Shown here: positions 38,872-47,875 of the stretch, piece by piece
How the letters are laid out: each line of letters starts with the position of its first letter
Position numbering within the stretch: the stretch's first letter is position 1
Assembly (NCBI RefSeq): GCF_036689865.1
Contig: NZ_JBAHUQ010000002.1
Span: 1-64,000, forward strand
Direction of reading: 5' to 3'
DNA from: Magnetococcus sp. PR-3
Lineage (GTDB): Bacteria > Pseudomonadota > Magnetococcia > Magnetococcales > Magnetococcaceae
DNA length: 64,000 bases
Made by a program: the position numbers and the translations under genes
Notes under the pieces: generated by a model
What the model was told of the DNA's origin: nothing
What the model saw: only the letters and a program-made list of their open reading frames with translations
Database searches by the model: none

Positions 38872-40059
38872 ATGGATACTCTCCCCACAGAGCGACCTAT
38901 TCTTGTGTTAATGGGTTTTAATGTCATTGTTTCTGGTGCTGAAAAAATGATTTTTCGTACCATTCAGGCATTAACCTCATCTGGCATGCCGGTTCATGTC
39001 ATCTTGAATAATTGGAAGCATGATACCATGGATACTGCCATTGAAGAGGCGGGTGGAACATGGCAGGAGGGTCCATATAATTTCCGACTTAGGCGAATTT
39101 ATCCCAAAGTCAGTGATTATTTTAAACTCTTTTTTTATTTACTCAGACTTAACTTTTTTTTGCTTCAACAGCTTCTCAAACATCGCCCTAGATCTATTCT
39201 TATGAGTAATATCGCAGACGCAACAGCGGCATTACCCGTACTTGTGCTCGCAAAAATTTTAGGCATACAACTGATCCTGCGGAGTGATAATGTCCCGTTT
39301 GGCAAACGTTTTTACCAATTATACTGGAAATATGTTCTTGCTAAAATAATGGATAAGGTGATCGGCGTATCTCAATTTTGTTTAAACCGTTTACATCAGG
39401 TCGGGGTACCTACCGATAAGTCGGTGTTAATTTATAATGTACTCGTGGATGACCGCTTTAAATCAACATTCAAACAACCTCATAAAAACACCACGCTGGA
39501 AATTTTATATGTCGGACAAATTCTTAAAGATAAAGGCGTGTATACGGTCATTCATGCCGTTATGCACCTTCTTAAGCAAGGGTATCCACTGCATTTAACC
39601 CTGGCAGGTCGTATTCCTGATTGGCCACAAAGCCATGTGGATGCCTATAAGATGATGCGCGACACGGTCACTCAAGCAGGCTTTGATCAACAGATTCAAT
39701 TCATTGGTGCATCCGATAACATTGCCCAATTGATGGCACAAAGTGACCTTCTGCTTACAGCCCCAACGAATGAAGAAGCGTTTGGGTTGGTGTATCTTGA
39801 GGCCATGGCACTGGGCTTACCGGTGGTCACATTTAACCGGGGGGCCATTACTGAGATTGTGCGACATGATGAAACAGGGTGGATTTGTACCGAGGAAAGC
39901 TTAGAGAGCCTTATTGAAGGCACACGTTATGTCCTGGATCATCCAGATCGTCGCCAGTATTACAGTGAACAGGCCAGACATATTTTTACCTGCTCGGACC
40001 ACCCTTTTTCAGAAACACGTTTTCAGATCGATACTTACCAACTTTTCACAAAGCCATAA
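38872..40059 (+). CDS. GT4-type glycosyltransferase
   Basis: A 395-residue GT-B glycosyltransferase. The N-terminal domain starts with ILVLMGFNVIVSGAEKM; the C-terminal donor domain has LEILYVGQILKDKGVYTVI and the family EX7E region EEAFGLVYLEAMALGLPVV, followed by GAITEIV. It would transfer a nucleotide-activated sugar in surface-polysaccharide assembly at the inner face of the membrane. The ATG at 38872 with GGAAAAG upstream is chosen; an ATG at 38794 is possible. It is divergent from the polymerase-like gene and similarly AT-rich. Confidence 0.88.
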   Translation: MDTLPTERPILVLMGFNVIVSGAEKMIFRTIQALTSSGMPVHVILNNWKHDTMDTAIEEAGGTWQEGPYNFRLRRIYPKVSDYFKLFFYLLRLNFFLLQQLLKHRPRSILMSNIADATAALPVLVLAKILGIQLILRSDNVPFGKRFYQLYWKYVLAKIMDKVIGVSQFCLNRLHQVGVPTDKSVLIYNVLVDDRFKSTFKQPHKNTTLEILYVGQILKDKGVYTVIHAVMHLLKQGYPLHLTLAGRIPDWPQSHVDAYKMMRDTVTQAGFDQQIQFIGASDNIAQLMAQSDLLLTAPTNEEAFGLVYLEAMALGLPVVTFNRGAITEIVRHDETGWICTEESLESLIEGTRYVLDHPDRRQYYSEQARHIFTCSDHPFSETRFQIDTYQLFTKP

Positions 40060-40165
40060 CACCGCATGATTGCCGACCAACACTGAACCTTTACGCTGTA
40101 GAATGCACATTACCCAGCATACAGAGTATACTGCTAGCTGCTACTAAGCGGGGCTCAGCGGGCCA

Positions 40166-41311
40166 TTACACTTCCAGAAATTTAGGGAAAGTCGTTAAAT
40201 TCCGGCACCCACCATTTTCAATCACAACCACATCCTCTAATCGTACCCCACCCCACTCTGGATAATAGAGACCAGGCTCCACCGTTACAACATGGCCAGC
40301 CTCCATGGTCATATCACGAATAGATATGCGTGGCACTTCATGAATCTCCAACCCTAGGCCATGCCCTGTACCATGAAAAAAGCCCCGCTGTTTGCCATCC
40401 TCTCCTGGCCCGGTTGGAAAACCTTGTTCGGTAAACGCGTTGGTAATCGCCTCATGCACAGCTTTACCAGAAACCCCGGCGCAGAGCATAGAAAAGGCAA
40501 GATCCTGGGCTTGACGTACACATGACCACGCTTTTTTCAACACATCTGGAGCTTGGCCCCGACAGACGGTACGGGTCATATCCCCCCAATAGCCACTCGT
40601 TTCATGACGGGGGAAGACATCCATAATGATCGGTTGATGGGCGGGTAGCGGGCCAAACCCCTCTTCATGAGGGTCAGAGCCTTGTACACCACCAGAAACA
40701 ATGGTGTGATGCGGCATAGCACCATGTTTTACCAGCGTGGCATTGATCTTAGCTCTTACCTTTTCAGACGTTAACGGCTCCCCTTTATGGTAGAGCCAAC
40801 CATCATCACCAATCTCCGCCATATGAATAAGATCGACACCAGCCTGCATGCCTTTGCCCGTTATTTCTAGCGCTTTTTCAATGGCCGCAACTTCATCATC
40901 CCGTTTTAAAGCCCGCTCAGGCCAAAATGAGCCCATAACAGGCTTAACACCAACCCCTTCATGGCGTAACACATCCGCAATTGCTAGAGGAAAGTCCCAA
41001 GGGGTGGTTACATCTCCGATGGAGAGCTTTTTAAGAAACGCAGCAACAAGATCCCCTTCACTGGGCTGGCCCTCTGCGTGAATCTCATTATAAAAAGCCC
41101 GTACATCGGCCAAATCATGAATATGATCAACATTGGCACTACGACGTGCTCGGTCGATCTCAAGGGCAGAGACGACAATATGGCTTTTGCCCTGGGGGCC
41201 CCCTTCTTGAACAAAAAGAAAAGGGTCTGGGGCAAAAAAACCCGTAGCATAGAAGAGATCAGCACTGCTTTCACTATCAGCATAGATCAATCTGGCGGGG
41301 TAGGCTTCCAT
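40166..41311 (-). CDS. M24 family Xaa-Pro aminopeptidase-like metallopeptidase
   Basis: A 381-residue pita-bread-fold peptidase. The five metal ligands of the M24 family are visible: Asp in IIMDVFPR, Asp in GDMTRTV, His in GTGHGLGLEIHE, Glu in VEPGLYYP and Glu in GVRLEDVV. The N-terminal creatinase-type domain is short. Family members cleave N-terminal residues next to proline. The ATG at 41311 (MEAYPARLIYADS) is preferred to the frame opening at 41458. Substrate not known. Confidence 0.9.
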   Translation of the reverse strand: MEAYPARLIYADSESSADLFYATGFFAPDPFLFVQEGGPQGKSHIVVSALEIDRARRSANVDHIHDLADVRAFYNEIHAEGQPSEGDLVAAFLKKLSIGDVTTPWDFPLAIADVLRHEGVGVKPVMGSFWPERALKRDDEVAAIEKALEITGKGMQAGVDLIHMAEIGDDGWLYHKGEPLTSEKVRAKINATLVKHGAMPHHTIVSGGVQGSDPHEEGFGPLPAHQPIIMDVFPRHETSGYWGDMTRTVCRGQAPDVLKKAWSCVRQAQDLAFSMLCAGVSGKAVHEAITNAFTEQGFPTGPGEDGKQRGFFHGTGHGLGLEIHEVPRISIRDMTMEAGHVVTVEPGLYYPEWGGVRLEDVVVIENGGCRNLTTFPKFLEV

Positions 41312-41561
41312 GGCATCACCAAGTTTTCTGGTTAAACGTAACGTTTTAAAAATTCTATCGAATGGACACAATCTCTCATTATTGCAAGGCCTCAAACCTC
41401 TCACCGTACTCAAACGCAACAACAGAGCAAAAGCACCATAGGTGGTTATGGGAGACACTAACCTTTATAGACCTAAAGCAGGGGGGAAGCGAGGCCAAGC
41501 GAGATAGAGGAGAAAATGAAATGCATTCTGCAGACGTTGATCGACCAACTCTTATAAAAAA
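41312..41561. other. Intergenic stretch upstream of M24 peptidase gene
   Basis: Presumably holds the promoter of the M24 peptidase gene. Short plus and minus frames here are not supported. Confidence 0.4.
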
Positions 41562-41592
41562 AGCCTGGGAAGGCTCAGCCGCTTCCCAGGCT
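41562..41592 (-). terminator. Terminator of elbB
   Basis: Perfect 11-bp stem AGCCTGGGAAG (41562-41572) / CTTCCCAGGCT (41582-41592). An A-run on the plus strand gives the U-tract for minus-strand RNA; 26 bases after the elbB stop. Confidence 0.9.
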
Positions 41593-41617
41593 ATATATCT
41601 TCTACATGTCAAACGGT

Positions 41618-42274
41618 TTAGGCTCGCTTGAGTATTTCAGCAACAAGCTTTTCAATGCCTTCACCAGCCTCAGCAATCGAGGCCGCACACATATAGGCTG
41701 CGGTAGAAACAATATTGTTTTGTTCATCAATCACAATTTGCTTTGCACCTGTTTCAACATGCTCATTACCCATCGCTCGGATGGCTCCAGCGGTACCTTC
41801 ATCATTACCAATGGTCAACTTAACACCCCGGTCTGCCAAAATTTTAGAGATGACGGCAGGGGTAATACAGATCGCACCAATGGGTTTTTTAGCATCGTAC
41901 ATGGCATTGACCAGTGACGCTAAATCTTCATCAACCGTGGCATCTGGGCCATCAAAGGCAACGGTTGAAAGGTTTTTTGCCATCCCAAAACCACCAGGAA
42001 TGATTAACGCATCCAGTTCAGAGATCTGCACTTCAGCAATGGTCTTAACATCACCACGGGCAATACGGGCGGCCTCTACCCGTACATTACGAGTCTCGGC
42101 CATTTCATCACCTGTTAAATGATTCACCACATGGTGTTGATCTTTGTCTGGTGCCATACAGACCACTTTGATACCGGCTTTGTCCAAAAAATAGAGTGTC
42201 AATGTAGCTTCATGGATCTCAGCACCGTCATAGACACCACAACCAGACAAAACCACGCCAATGCGCTTAGCCAT
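41618..42274 (-). CDS. elbB: ElbB family glyoxalase-like protein (DJ-1/PfpI superfamily)
   Basis: A 218-residue protein of the DJ-1/PfpI superfamily. The N-terminus VVLSGCGVYDGAEIHE, the middle ALIIPGGFGMAKNLS and the nucleophile-elbow region GAICITPAVISK, with Cys near 137, match ElbB (enhancing lycopene biosynthesis protein 2). E. coli ElbB has glyoxalase activity in vitro. GGAGAG precedes the ATG. It sits just after the terminator of a small membrane protein gene, leaving only about 40 bases for its own promoter. Confidence 0.93.
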   Translation of the reverse strand: MAKRIGVVLSGCGVYDGAEIHEATLTLYFLDKAGIKVVCMAPDKDQHHVVNHLTGDEMAETRNVRVEAARIARGDVKTIAEVQISELDALIIPGGFGMAKNLSTVAFDGPDATVDEDLASLVNAMYDAKKPIGAICITPAVISKILADRGVKLTIGNDEGTAGAIRAMGNEHVETGAKQIVIDEQNNIVSTAAYMCAASIAEAGEGIEKLVAEILKRA

Positions 42275-42313
42275 TAACTACTCTCCTGCAGGTCAAATTC
42301 AGTTTATCACAAT

Positions 42314-42350
42314 AAAAAAAGTGCCCCCTTATGTAAGGTGCACTTTTTTT
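42314..42350 (-). terminator. Terminator between small membrane protein gene and elbB
   Basis: Stem AAGTGC-ccc-CTTA / TAAG-g-TGCACTT with flanking A- and T-runs. It stands 10 bases after the stop of the small gene and 40 bases before elbB. Confidence 0.75.
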
Positions 42351-42360
42351 TATAAAGAAC

Positions 42361-42558
42361 TTAAGACTTGGGTTTGGCGCTAAAGCGGCTATCGTCAGCA
42401 TCTCGTGGAAGGCCAAAGAAGTTATGATACTTCTTACCTGTAAAAAGCTTCCACTTTTTGAAATAACGCTCTGAATGACCCCGCTTAAGGCCAATGACCA
42501 TGGCTTTGAAAGAAAAAAGGGCAAGGGCAGCGATCAGCACAAAATTCAGGATTTCCAT
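42361..42558 (-). CDS. Small single-pass membrane protein
   Basis: A 65-residue protein with one N-terminal membrane helix (about residues 3-22) and a basic, hydrophilic tail (LKRGHSERYFKKWKLFTGKKYHNFFG). GGA six bases before the second ATG (42558) supports the start; the adjacent ATG at 42561 is the alternative. A terminator follows immediately. No family recognised. Topology suggests the tail is cytoplasmic. Confidence 0.65.
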   Translation of the reverse strand: MEILNFVLIAALALFSFKAMVIGLKRGHSERYFKKWKLFTGKKYHNFFGLPRDADDSRFSAKPKS

Positions 42559-42985
42559 CATGCGTCCTTAACAGCTATTGAGCATTTGCATGGGTATTGT
42601 GTTTGTAAACCTGTCTATCCTACACAAGTCGTTTCCGTTTGCAAAACGACAATGGCGTGAATTGAAAGATATAACCGATTTTTTCTGTTTCATTCGGTCA
42701 ATGGAACCACGGATAGGCTTATAGACCCTACCGATACTGCATTATAGACCTAATCAACCCATATCCGATCTTACTTTACCTTCACAAGATCATGGATATT
42801 GGCCATGTAAGTCACGAAGCAGCATATGGTTCGACCGTTCCTCTGTCTTGGGTCAATACGAGACAGCAGGTACTAAACGCTTACCATGGGTACTTCACGG
42901 AGAGTGTACTATCCTCAAAATTTACAGAGATCTAGACTATGATTAAGGTATGAAGATCTAAAGAGACAACAGACACAATCCGATC
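42559..42985. other. Gene-free stretch before the acyltransferase gene
   Basis: About 430 bases between the small membrane protein gene and the acyltransferase stop. A short hairpin GTCGTTT/AAAACGAC around 42628-42649 was noted. Otherwise nothing is seen; the composition turns AT-rich toward the acyltransferase. Confidence 0.4.
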
Positions 42986-44077
42986 TTAAGTGTAGAACAT
43001 TATTTTGATCTTTTTCTTAACCCCATAGGTATGTTTTTCAAACATTAGATAAAACAATACACTTACCCCTAAACAGATAGCAGAAACACCTACAAAAGTG
43101 AGAATGGATATAAAATTCACGGTTGATGCATTGGGGATCCACTTTTTAAAAATTAATAGAACAATGGGATAGTGCACCAAATATAGCGTATATGAAAAAG
43201 CTGACAGCTTACTCCCATAGGCTTCTAGTGCTACAAGCCAAGCTTTCTGTGGTTTCATCACCACCAATTGTTGAATGAATAAAGCCATACCCATCGCTAA
43301 ATAGAGCAACATAAAATCTTGTGTAAATATAAAGCTGTTAAACGTTACGACTGAGACAGATTTAGACTCAGATGTATACTGACTTCCTACTGCAGAAAAT
43401 AGAATCAATACTACTGCTAATATTAAAACACGAGGTGAATACTCTTTAGGTTTAACAAGATAAGCGATACCACCAATACCCCAACAAAACAGGTATATGG
43501 GATTAAGCTGAACAAAAACCGATAACACCATGGTAAATAAAATCAAATAAACGACTTTATGATTGGCTTTAACAACCATCAAACCAGCAATACCAATCAA
43601 CATATAAAACCATGTTTCGTAGGCCAAAGACCATAATGGTGCATTACCCCCAAAGGAGCTAAAAAAAACATTCTGTAGACCAAATATATTACCCATAAAT
43701 ACTGATAGATAAATGTCAATATCTAACACATATGCAATCAAACCCGATAAAACCAAAGCAGGAATGAGTGGAAGTAAAATCCGTACGGCTCGATCAAGCA
43801 GATAATCTCCAAAGTTGAATGTCTTTTTCTGGATTCTTTCAATGGCCATACCCAAAACCAGAAAGCCGCTTATAACAAAAAAAACAATCACAGACTCAAG
43901 GCCTATACGTGTTAACCCATAAAAACCCATCATAAATACAGTTTTTTGCTGATCTGGGAGGCTACCAAAGTCTACAAAAGCTAAACCACGAACATGTACG
44001 AACATTACAGACAATGCGGCTAAAAATCGTAACCAATTTAGCCAATAAAAATGCTTCTTCGTAGAATCCGTGGACAT
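42986..44077 (-). CDS. Acyltransferase family 3 membrane protein
   Basis: A 363-residue polytopic membrane acyltransferase (acyl_transf_3/OafA-like). The N-terminal pattern WLRFLAALSVMFVHVRG carries the conserved His, and RAVRILLPLIPAL follows the next helices, as in the family. About ten membrane helices are visible. Such enzymes O-acetylate or otherwise acylate O-antigen, peptidoglycan or other glycans. The gene is markedly AT-rich compared with its neighbours, like the polymerase-like and GT4 genes, so it may have been acquired by transfer. Confidence 0.9.
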   Translation of the reverse strand: MSTDSTKKHFYWLNWLRFLAALSVMFVHVRGLAFVDFGSLPDQQKTVFMMGFYGLTRIGLESVIVFFVISGFLVLGMAIERIQKKTFNFGDYLLDRAVRILLPLIPALVLSGLIAYVLDIDIYLSVFMGNIFGLQNVFFSSFGGNAPLWSLAYETWFYMLIGIAGLMVVKANHKVVYLILFTMVLSVFVQLNPIYLFCWGIGGIAYLVKPKEYSPRVLILAVVLILFSAVGSQYTSESKSVSVVTFNSFIFTQDFMLLYLAMGMALFIQQLVVMKPQKAWLVALEAYGSKLSAFSYTLYLVHYPIVLLIFKKWIPNASTVNFISILTFVGVSAICLGVSVLFYLMFEKHTYGVKKKIKIMFYT

Positions 44078-44550
44078 ATATACTCTTTCACCAAAAGCTG
44101 TAAAAACCGTATCTATTCATCAATTGAGTCACATGAATGACCTGTTTAAATATTTTCTTCCCCGGTACATTAGCCTAAAAGATCCATTGTGGTTTGCATG
44201 GCTTAACTCATCATCATTGAGCAACCAAACCACCCTAAACTCACATATTTATAACAGTCTATCAAGACTCTTTACCCTCCAAATGAATTCATTATTTCCC
44301 TACTGCCAAGCATTTTACGCCAAATGTAGGAATGTAGGGTTCACTCTATCGCTACCTACCTTCACCAATCCCCCTATAGCATTAAGACTAGGGCTTTTAG
44401 CTACTGCATGATCGTCCAAAATGCCTTTATCAATCTTGAACACACACGCATCGTCCACTAAATAGCCCTTAACCACAGACGCTTATCTAGAACCGCCAAC
44501 AGAGTCGTTAACACCTTATACATCCATATGGTTAACGAAAAATGCACATA
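44078..44550. promoter_or_regulatory. Gene-free AT-rich stretch upstream of the acyltransferase gene
   Basis: About 470 bases between the acyltransferase start and the nrdJb terminator. A 113-residue plus frame (44070-44411) is not supported. It presumably has the acyltransferase promoter. Confidence 0.4.
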
Positions 44551-44581
44551 AAAAAAGGGTGAAGCTAAGCTTCACCCTTTT
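44551..44581 (-). terminator. Terminator of the nrdJa-nrdJb unit
   Basis: Perfect 9-bp stem GGGTGAAGC (44557-44565) / GCTTCACCC (44569-44577) with a three-base loop, A-run left and TTTT right; 23 bases after the nrdJb stop. Confidence 0.9.
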
Positions 44582-44603
44582 CATAGAACGAGTCTGGTTT
44601 AGA

Positions 44604-45254
44604 TTAACCACATTTAGAGTAACCACACTCCAAACAGGTTTCACAACCATCCAGGCGAACCACAGAAAGCTGGCTGCATTTGGGGCATAACGAGCCCCCA
44701 ACCATACCCTGTTTTTCTGCCTGTTTACGTTTTTCCATCAGTTCAGCACTCACTTCCTGCGAGTGGATCATGCCAATATCAATTAAGTGCTTCTCAATGC
44801 ACTCACCGATTTCAGCCACCAAACTGGGCATATATTTACCGCCCGGCTTGTAGTAACCCCCACGCGGATCAAAGACCGAACGCAACTCCTCCACCAGGAA
44901 CGAGACCTCTCCACCATGACGGAACACAGCCGAGATCACGCGGGTCAAAGCTACGATCCAGGAGAAGTTCTCCATGTTCTTGGAGTTGATAAAGATCTCA
45001 AAGGGACGCAGATGCTCACGATCTGTGCCCTCATTTACCACAATATCATTGATGGTGATGTAGAGCGCATGCTCTGACATGGGTGTTGCAATCTTATAGG
45101 TGGTGCCGCGCAGCTCTGGCGGACGCTGCAACAATGGCTGCATGCGAATGACCTCTGCCCCTCCTTCAGGTCGCTTCTCTTCCTCAGCCTCCGTTTTTGG
45201 TTCATCGGAGACCACTTCAAAACCCACAATTTTTTTCTCGATCGTGACGGACAT
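44604..45254 (-). CDS. nrdJb: B12-dependent ribonucleotide reductase, C-terminal subunit NrdJb
   Basis: A 216-residue protein equal to the C-terminal part of class II ribonucleotide reductases, here a separate gene as in Pseudomonas aeruginosa NrdJb. The N-terminus TIEKKIVGFEVV starts the TSCPD domain (HALYITINDIVVNEGTDREH, RVISAVFRHGG). The C-terminus has a zinc-ribbon and redox cysteines (LCPKCSQL, CETCLECGYSKCG) that would re-reduce the active site of NrdJa. A GGGA element precedes the ATG. It lies 293 bases downstream of nrdJa in the same direction. Confidence 0.9.
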   Translation of the reverse strand: MSVTIEKKIVGFEVVSDEPKTEAEEEKRPEGGAEVIRMQPLLQRPPELRGTTYKIATPMSEHALYITINDIVVNEGTDREHLRPFEIFINSKNMENFSWIVALTRVISAVFRHGGEVSFLVEELRSVFDPRGGYYKPGGKYMPSLVAEIGECIEKHLIDIGMIHSQEVSAELMEKRKQAEKQGMVGGSLCPKCSQLSVVRLDGCETCLECGYSKCG

Positions 45255-45547
45255 GCTGTCCCGCTCCCCAAGCTAAGTTGGATCTTCCATGAACGGACGA
45301 ATATAGGTGTGGCTTCCTCGCCCACGCCTTGTGGGTATCGGCTAGCTTGCGGTCAACCTTCTTGCCATGGTTGTACCGTACGCTATGGACACCCCCAGAG
45401 GGTTATCTCTATAACACCGCTGCCACCGCGGTTTGCTCCTTACAGAGATCCACCCTAATTCTATAGATCTAAAACCGACAAGTGACCCCAACCGGTACAG
45501 CCCTTGGTTCCACCTTGTCGATATATATTGAACGCAAAGATTAAGGC
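45255..45547 (-). other. Structured 293-base spacer between nrdJa and nrdJb
   Basis: On the minus strand it can form several hairpins. CGACAAG...CTTGTCG encloses AACC...GGTT directly after the nrdJa stop. ATCTCT...AGAGAT encloses ACCGC...GCGGT. CCCAC-aaggc-GTGGG lies close to nrdJb. There is no intrinsic terminator, so the two genes are probably co-transcribed. No ORF is supported. Its length and position, exactly where single-chain NrdJ proteins are continuous, make an intron or an RNA regulatory element worth testing. Confidence 0.4.
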
Positions 45548-47671
45548 TTAGTACCGGCCATAGTAGCCATCTTTGAGTGCTTCAAACAGGTTGGCGGCGG
45601 TATGTTTTTCGCCGTCATATTCAATTTCATCATTACCTTTGACCTCAACCGTACTGCCATCTTCCATCACAAAGCGGTAACTGGTATTGGCCAGATCTTC
45701 CTCTTTAACCAGAACGCCCTGGAAGGCCTCGGGATTAAAGCGGAAGGTGGTGCACCCCTTCAGCCCTTTTTCATAGGCATAAAGGTAGATGTCTTTAAAC
45801 TCGTCATACGGAAAATCCGTTGGCACGTTAATGGTCTTGGAGATGGAAGAGTCCACCCACTCCTGTGCCGCAGCCTGAACATCCACATGGGCCCGTGGGG
45901 CAATGGCGTTGGCATCCATAAAGGTCCCAGGTAGCAGATTTTTCTCTTCTTCTGCATAGGGGTCGGCATCCGCATTAATCAAAGAACGGTAGGCCAACAA
46001 CTCATACGAGAAGACATCTACCTTCTCTTTGGTTTTACGCCCTTCACGGATGATGTTACGGCTGTATTTATGGGCAAAACTGGGCTCAATACCATTGGAG
46101 ACATTGTTACCCAAAGACAAAGAGATGGTGCCAGTGGGTGCAATGGAGGTGTGATGGCTAAAGCGTGACCCTTCGGTCTCAATACGCTTACGCAGCTTTT
46201 CTGGAAACTTCTCCATATAGCGGCTGTAGCGTGCCATCAGTACCTTACCAGAGATCTGGTCACCCACGCAGATGCCATCATCGGCCATCTCAGGGCGTTT
46301 GGCCATCATCTCTTCGGTGACAGTAAACATCTCGTTCATCACCGGTGCCGGACCTTTTTCATTGGCCAGATCCACACCCACTTCCCAACCGGTCAGGGCC
46401 ATTTCACGGGCGACTTCACCCGTAAACTGAATGGATTCCCGGTCACCATACTTCATATTAAGCATGCACAGTGTGGAACCTAGCCCCAAAAAGCCCATAC
46501 CATGGCGACGCTTATGGGCAATCTCGTTAGCTTGACCATCCAGCGGCAAACCATGGATCTCAACCACATTGTCCAGCATACGGGTAAAGACCGCTACCAC
46601 CTCTTTAAAGCGGGTCCAGTCGAACTCAGCTTTTGGGGTGAAGGGGTTTTTAACAAACCGGGCCAGGTTCACTGAGCCAAGCAGACAGGCGCCATAGGGT
46701 GGCAAAGGCTGTTCACCACAAGGGTTGGTGGCCCGAATATCTTCACAGAACCAGTTGTTGTTCTGTTCGTTGACTTTGTCGATCAGAATAAAGCCAGGCT
46801 CAGCATAGTCATAGGTTGAGGACATGATAACATCCCACAACCGACGTGCAGGTATGGTTTTCCAGACCCGGCAAGCCACTTCACCACGCTCATTGGTTTT
46901 GTAGCCTTCTGAGACAGGCCAATGGCGATAGACGATATCAACGGTCGGATCATCCAACTCAAAATGGTTGGCTGGGAATACAAGTTCCCAATCCATATCT
47001 GACTTCACCGCTTCCATAAACTGTTCGGTAATCAGACAGGAGAGGTTGAACTGACGCAGGCGACCATCTTCCCGTTTGGCACGGATAAAGTCCACCACAT
47101 CAGGATGGGTGATATCAAAGGTCGCCATCTGCGCCCCACGACGTCCCCCCGCAGAGGAGACGGTACGGCACATGGCATCATAAATATCCATAAAGGAGAG
47201 CGGACCAGAGGTACTGGCACCCGCACCGGCCACAAACGCACCCTTGGGACGTAAGGTCGAGAACTCATAGCCGATACCACAACCGGCCTTGAGCGTTAAA
47301 CCCGCCTCATGTACCGCACCAAGGATATCATCCATGGAGTCATTGATGGTCTGCGATACGGTGCAGTTAATGGTACTGGTCGCGGGCTTATGCTCTTTAG
47401 CCCCAGCATTGGAAACAATACGACCGGCAGGAATAGCACCCTGCATCAGCGCCCAAAGAAAGCGCTGGTACCACTGTTCCTGTACCGCTTCATCCTCCGC
47501 TTCGGATAAGGCACGGGCAACCCGCTTGAATGTATCTTCAAGGGTTTTATCGACCGGCTCATCGCCTTTGGATTTCAGACGATATTTGCGGTCCCATATA
47601 TCCTGGGACGCAGACTGGAGTTCCAGATCCATTTGGGGATTGATTTCCAGTCTCTTCACGCGATTGGGCAT
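45548..47671 (-). CDS. nrdJa: Adenosylcobalamin-dependent ribonucleotide reductase, catalytic subunit NrdJa
   Basis: Class II reductase making deoxyribonucleotides with or without oxygen. The 707 residues have the catalytic barrel: GCGIGYEFSTLRPKGA, ISSAGGRRGAQMA-like VSSAGGRRGAQMA, the active-site loop TNPCGEQPLPPYGACLLGS (Asn, Cys and Glu present) and the phosphate-site region SIAPTGTISLSLGN. It lacks an N-terminal ATP cone and ends at GYYGRY, where one-chain NrdJ proteins continue into the TSCPD domain, which is encoded by nrdJb. A structured leader precedes it. Confidence 0.95.
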   Translation of the reverse strand: MPNRVKRLEINPQMDLELQSASQDIWDRKYRLKSKGDEPVDKTLEDTFKRVARALSEAEDEAVQEQWYQRFLWALMQGAIPAGRIVSNAGAKEHKPATSTINCTVSQTINDSMDDILGAVHEAGLTLKAGCGIGYEFSTLRPKGAFVAGAGASTSGPLSFMDIYDAMCRTVSSAGGRRGAQMATFDITHPDVVDFIRAKREDGRLRQFNLSCLITEQFMEAVKSDMDWELVFPANHFELDDPTVDIVYRHWPVSEGYKTNERGEVACRVWKTIPARRLWDVIMSSTYDYAEPGFILIDKVNEQNNNWFCEDIRATNPCGEQPLPPYGACLLGSVNLARFVKNPFTPKAEFDWTRFKEVVAVFTRMLDNVVEIHGLPLDGQANEIAHKRRHGMGFLGLGSTLCMLNMKYGDRESIQFTGEVAREMALTGWEVGVDLANEKGPAPVMNEMFTVTEEMMAKRPEMADDGICVGDQISGKVLMARYSRYMEKFPEKLRKRIETEGSRFSHHTSIAPTGTISLSLGNNVSNGIEPSFAHKYSRNIIREGRKTKEKVDVFSYELLAYRSLINADADPYAEEEKNLLPGTFMDANAIAPRAHVDVQAAAQEWVDSSISKTINVPTDFPYDEFKDIYLYAYEKGLKGCTTFRFNPEAFQGVLVKEEDLANTSYRFVMEDGSTVEVKGNDEIEYDGEKHTAANLFEALKDGYYGRY

Positions 47672-47726
47672 GAGAAGATGACCTCTACTCTAAAACGTGC
47701 GAAAACTCTTACATGCCATACAACAG

Positions 47727-47875
47727 GGTGCCAAGAACCATAGGCACCGTTTCATATGACGAACCGGCACATCGGAATAGAGGGCTCCCGATGTTGCTCG
47801 CAGACTGTATACCCGGCACGTTTGTAACCGCCCCTTCTTTGAGGGATTTTATACGGTTGCCAAACGGATACAGTC
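47727..47875 (-). promoter_or_regulatory. Structured 5' leader of nrdJa, candidate cis-regulatory RNA
   Basis: In minus direction three stem-loops follow one another. The first is a nested one: GACTGTAT/ATACAGTC (47868-47875 with 47803-47810), then GTTTG/CAAAC, AACCG/CGGTT and CCCT/AGGG. The second is ACATCGG/CCGATGT (47788-47794 with 47769-47775). The third is GGTGCC/GGCACC (47743-47748 with 47727-47732). They end about 55 bases before the start codon. The cobalamin-riboswitch core was looked for and not recognised. Confidence 0.4.
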
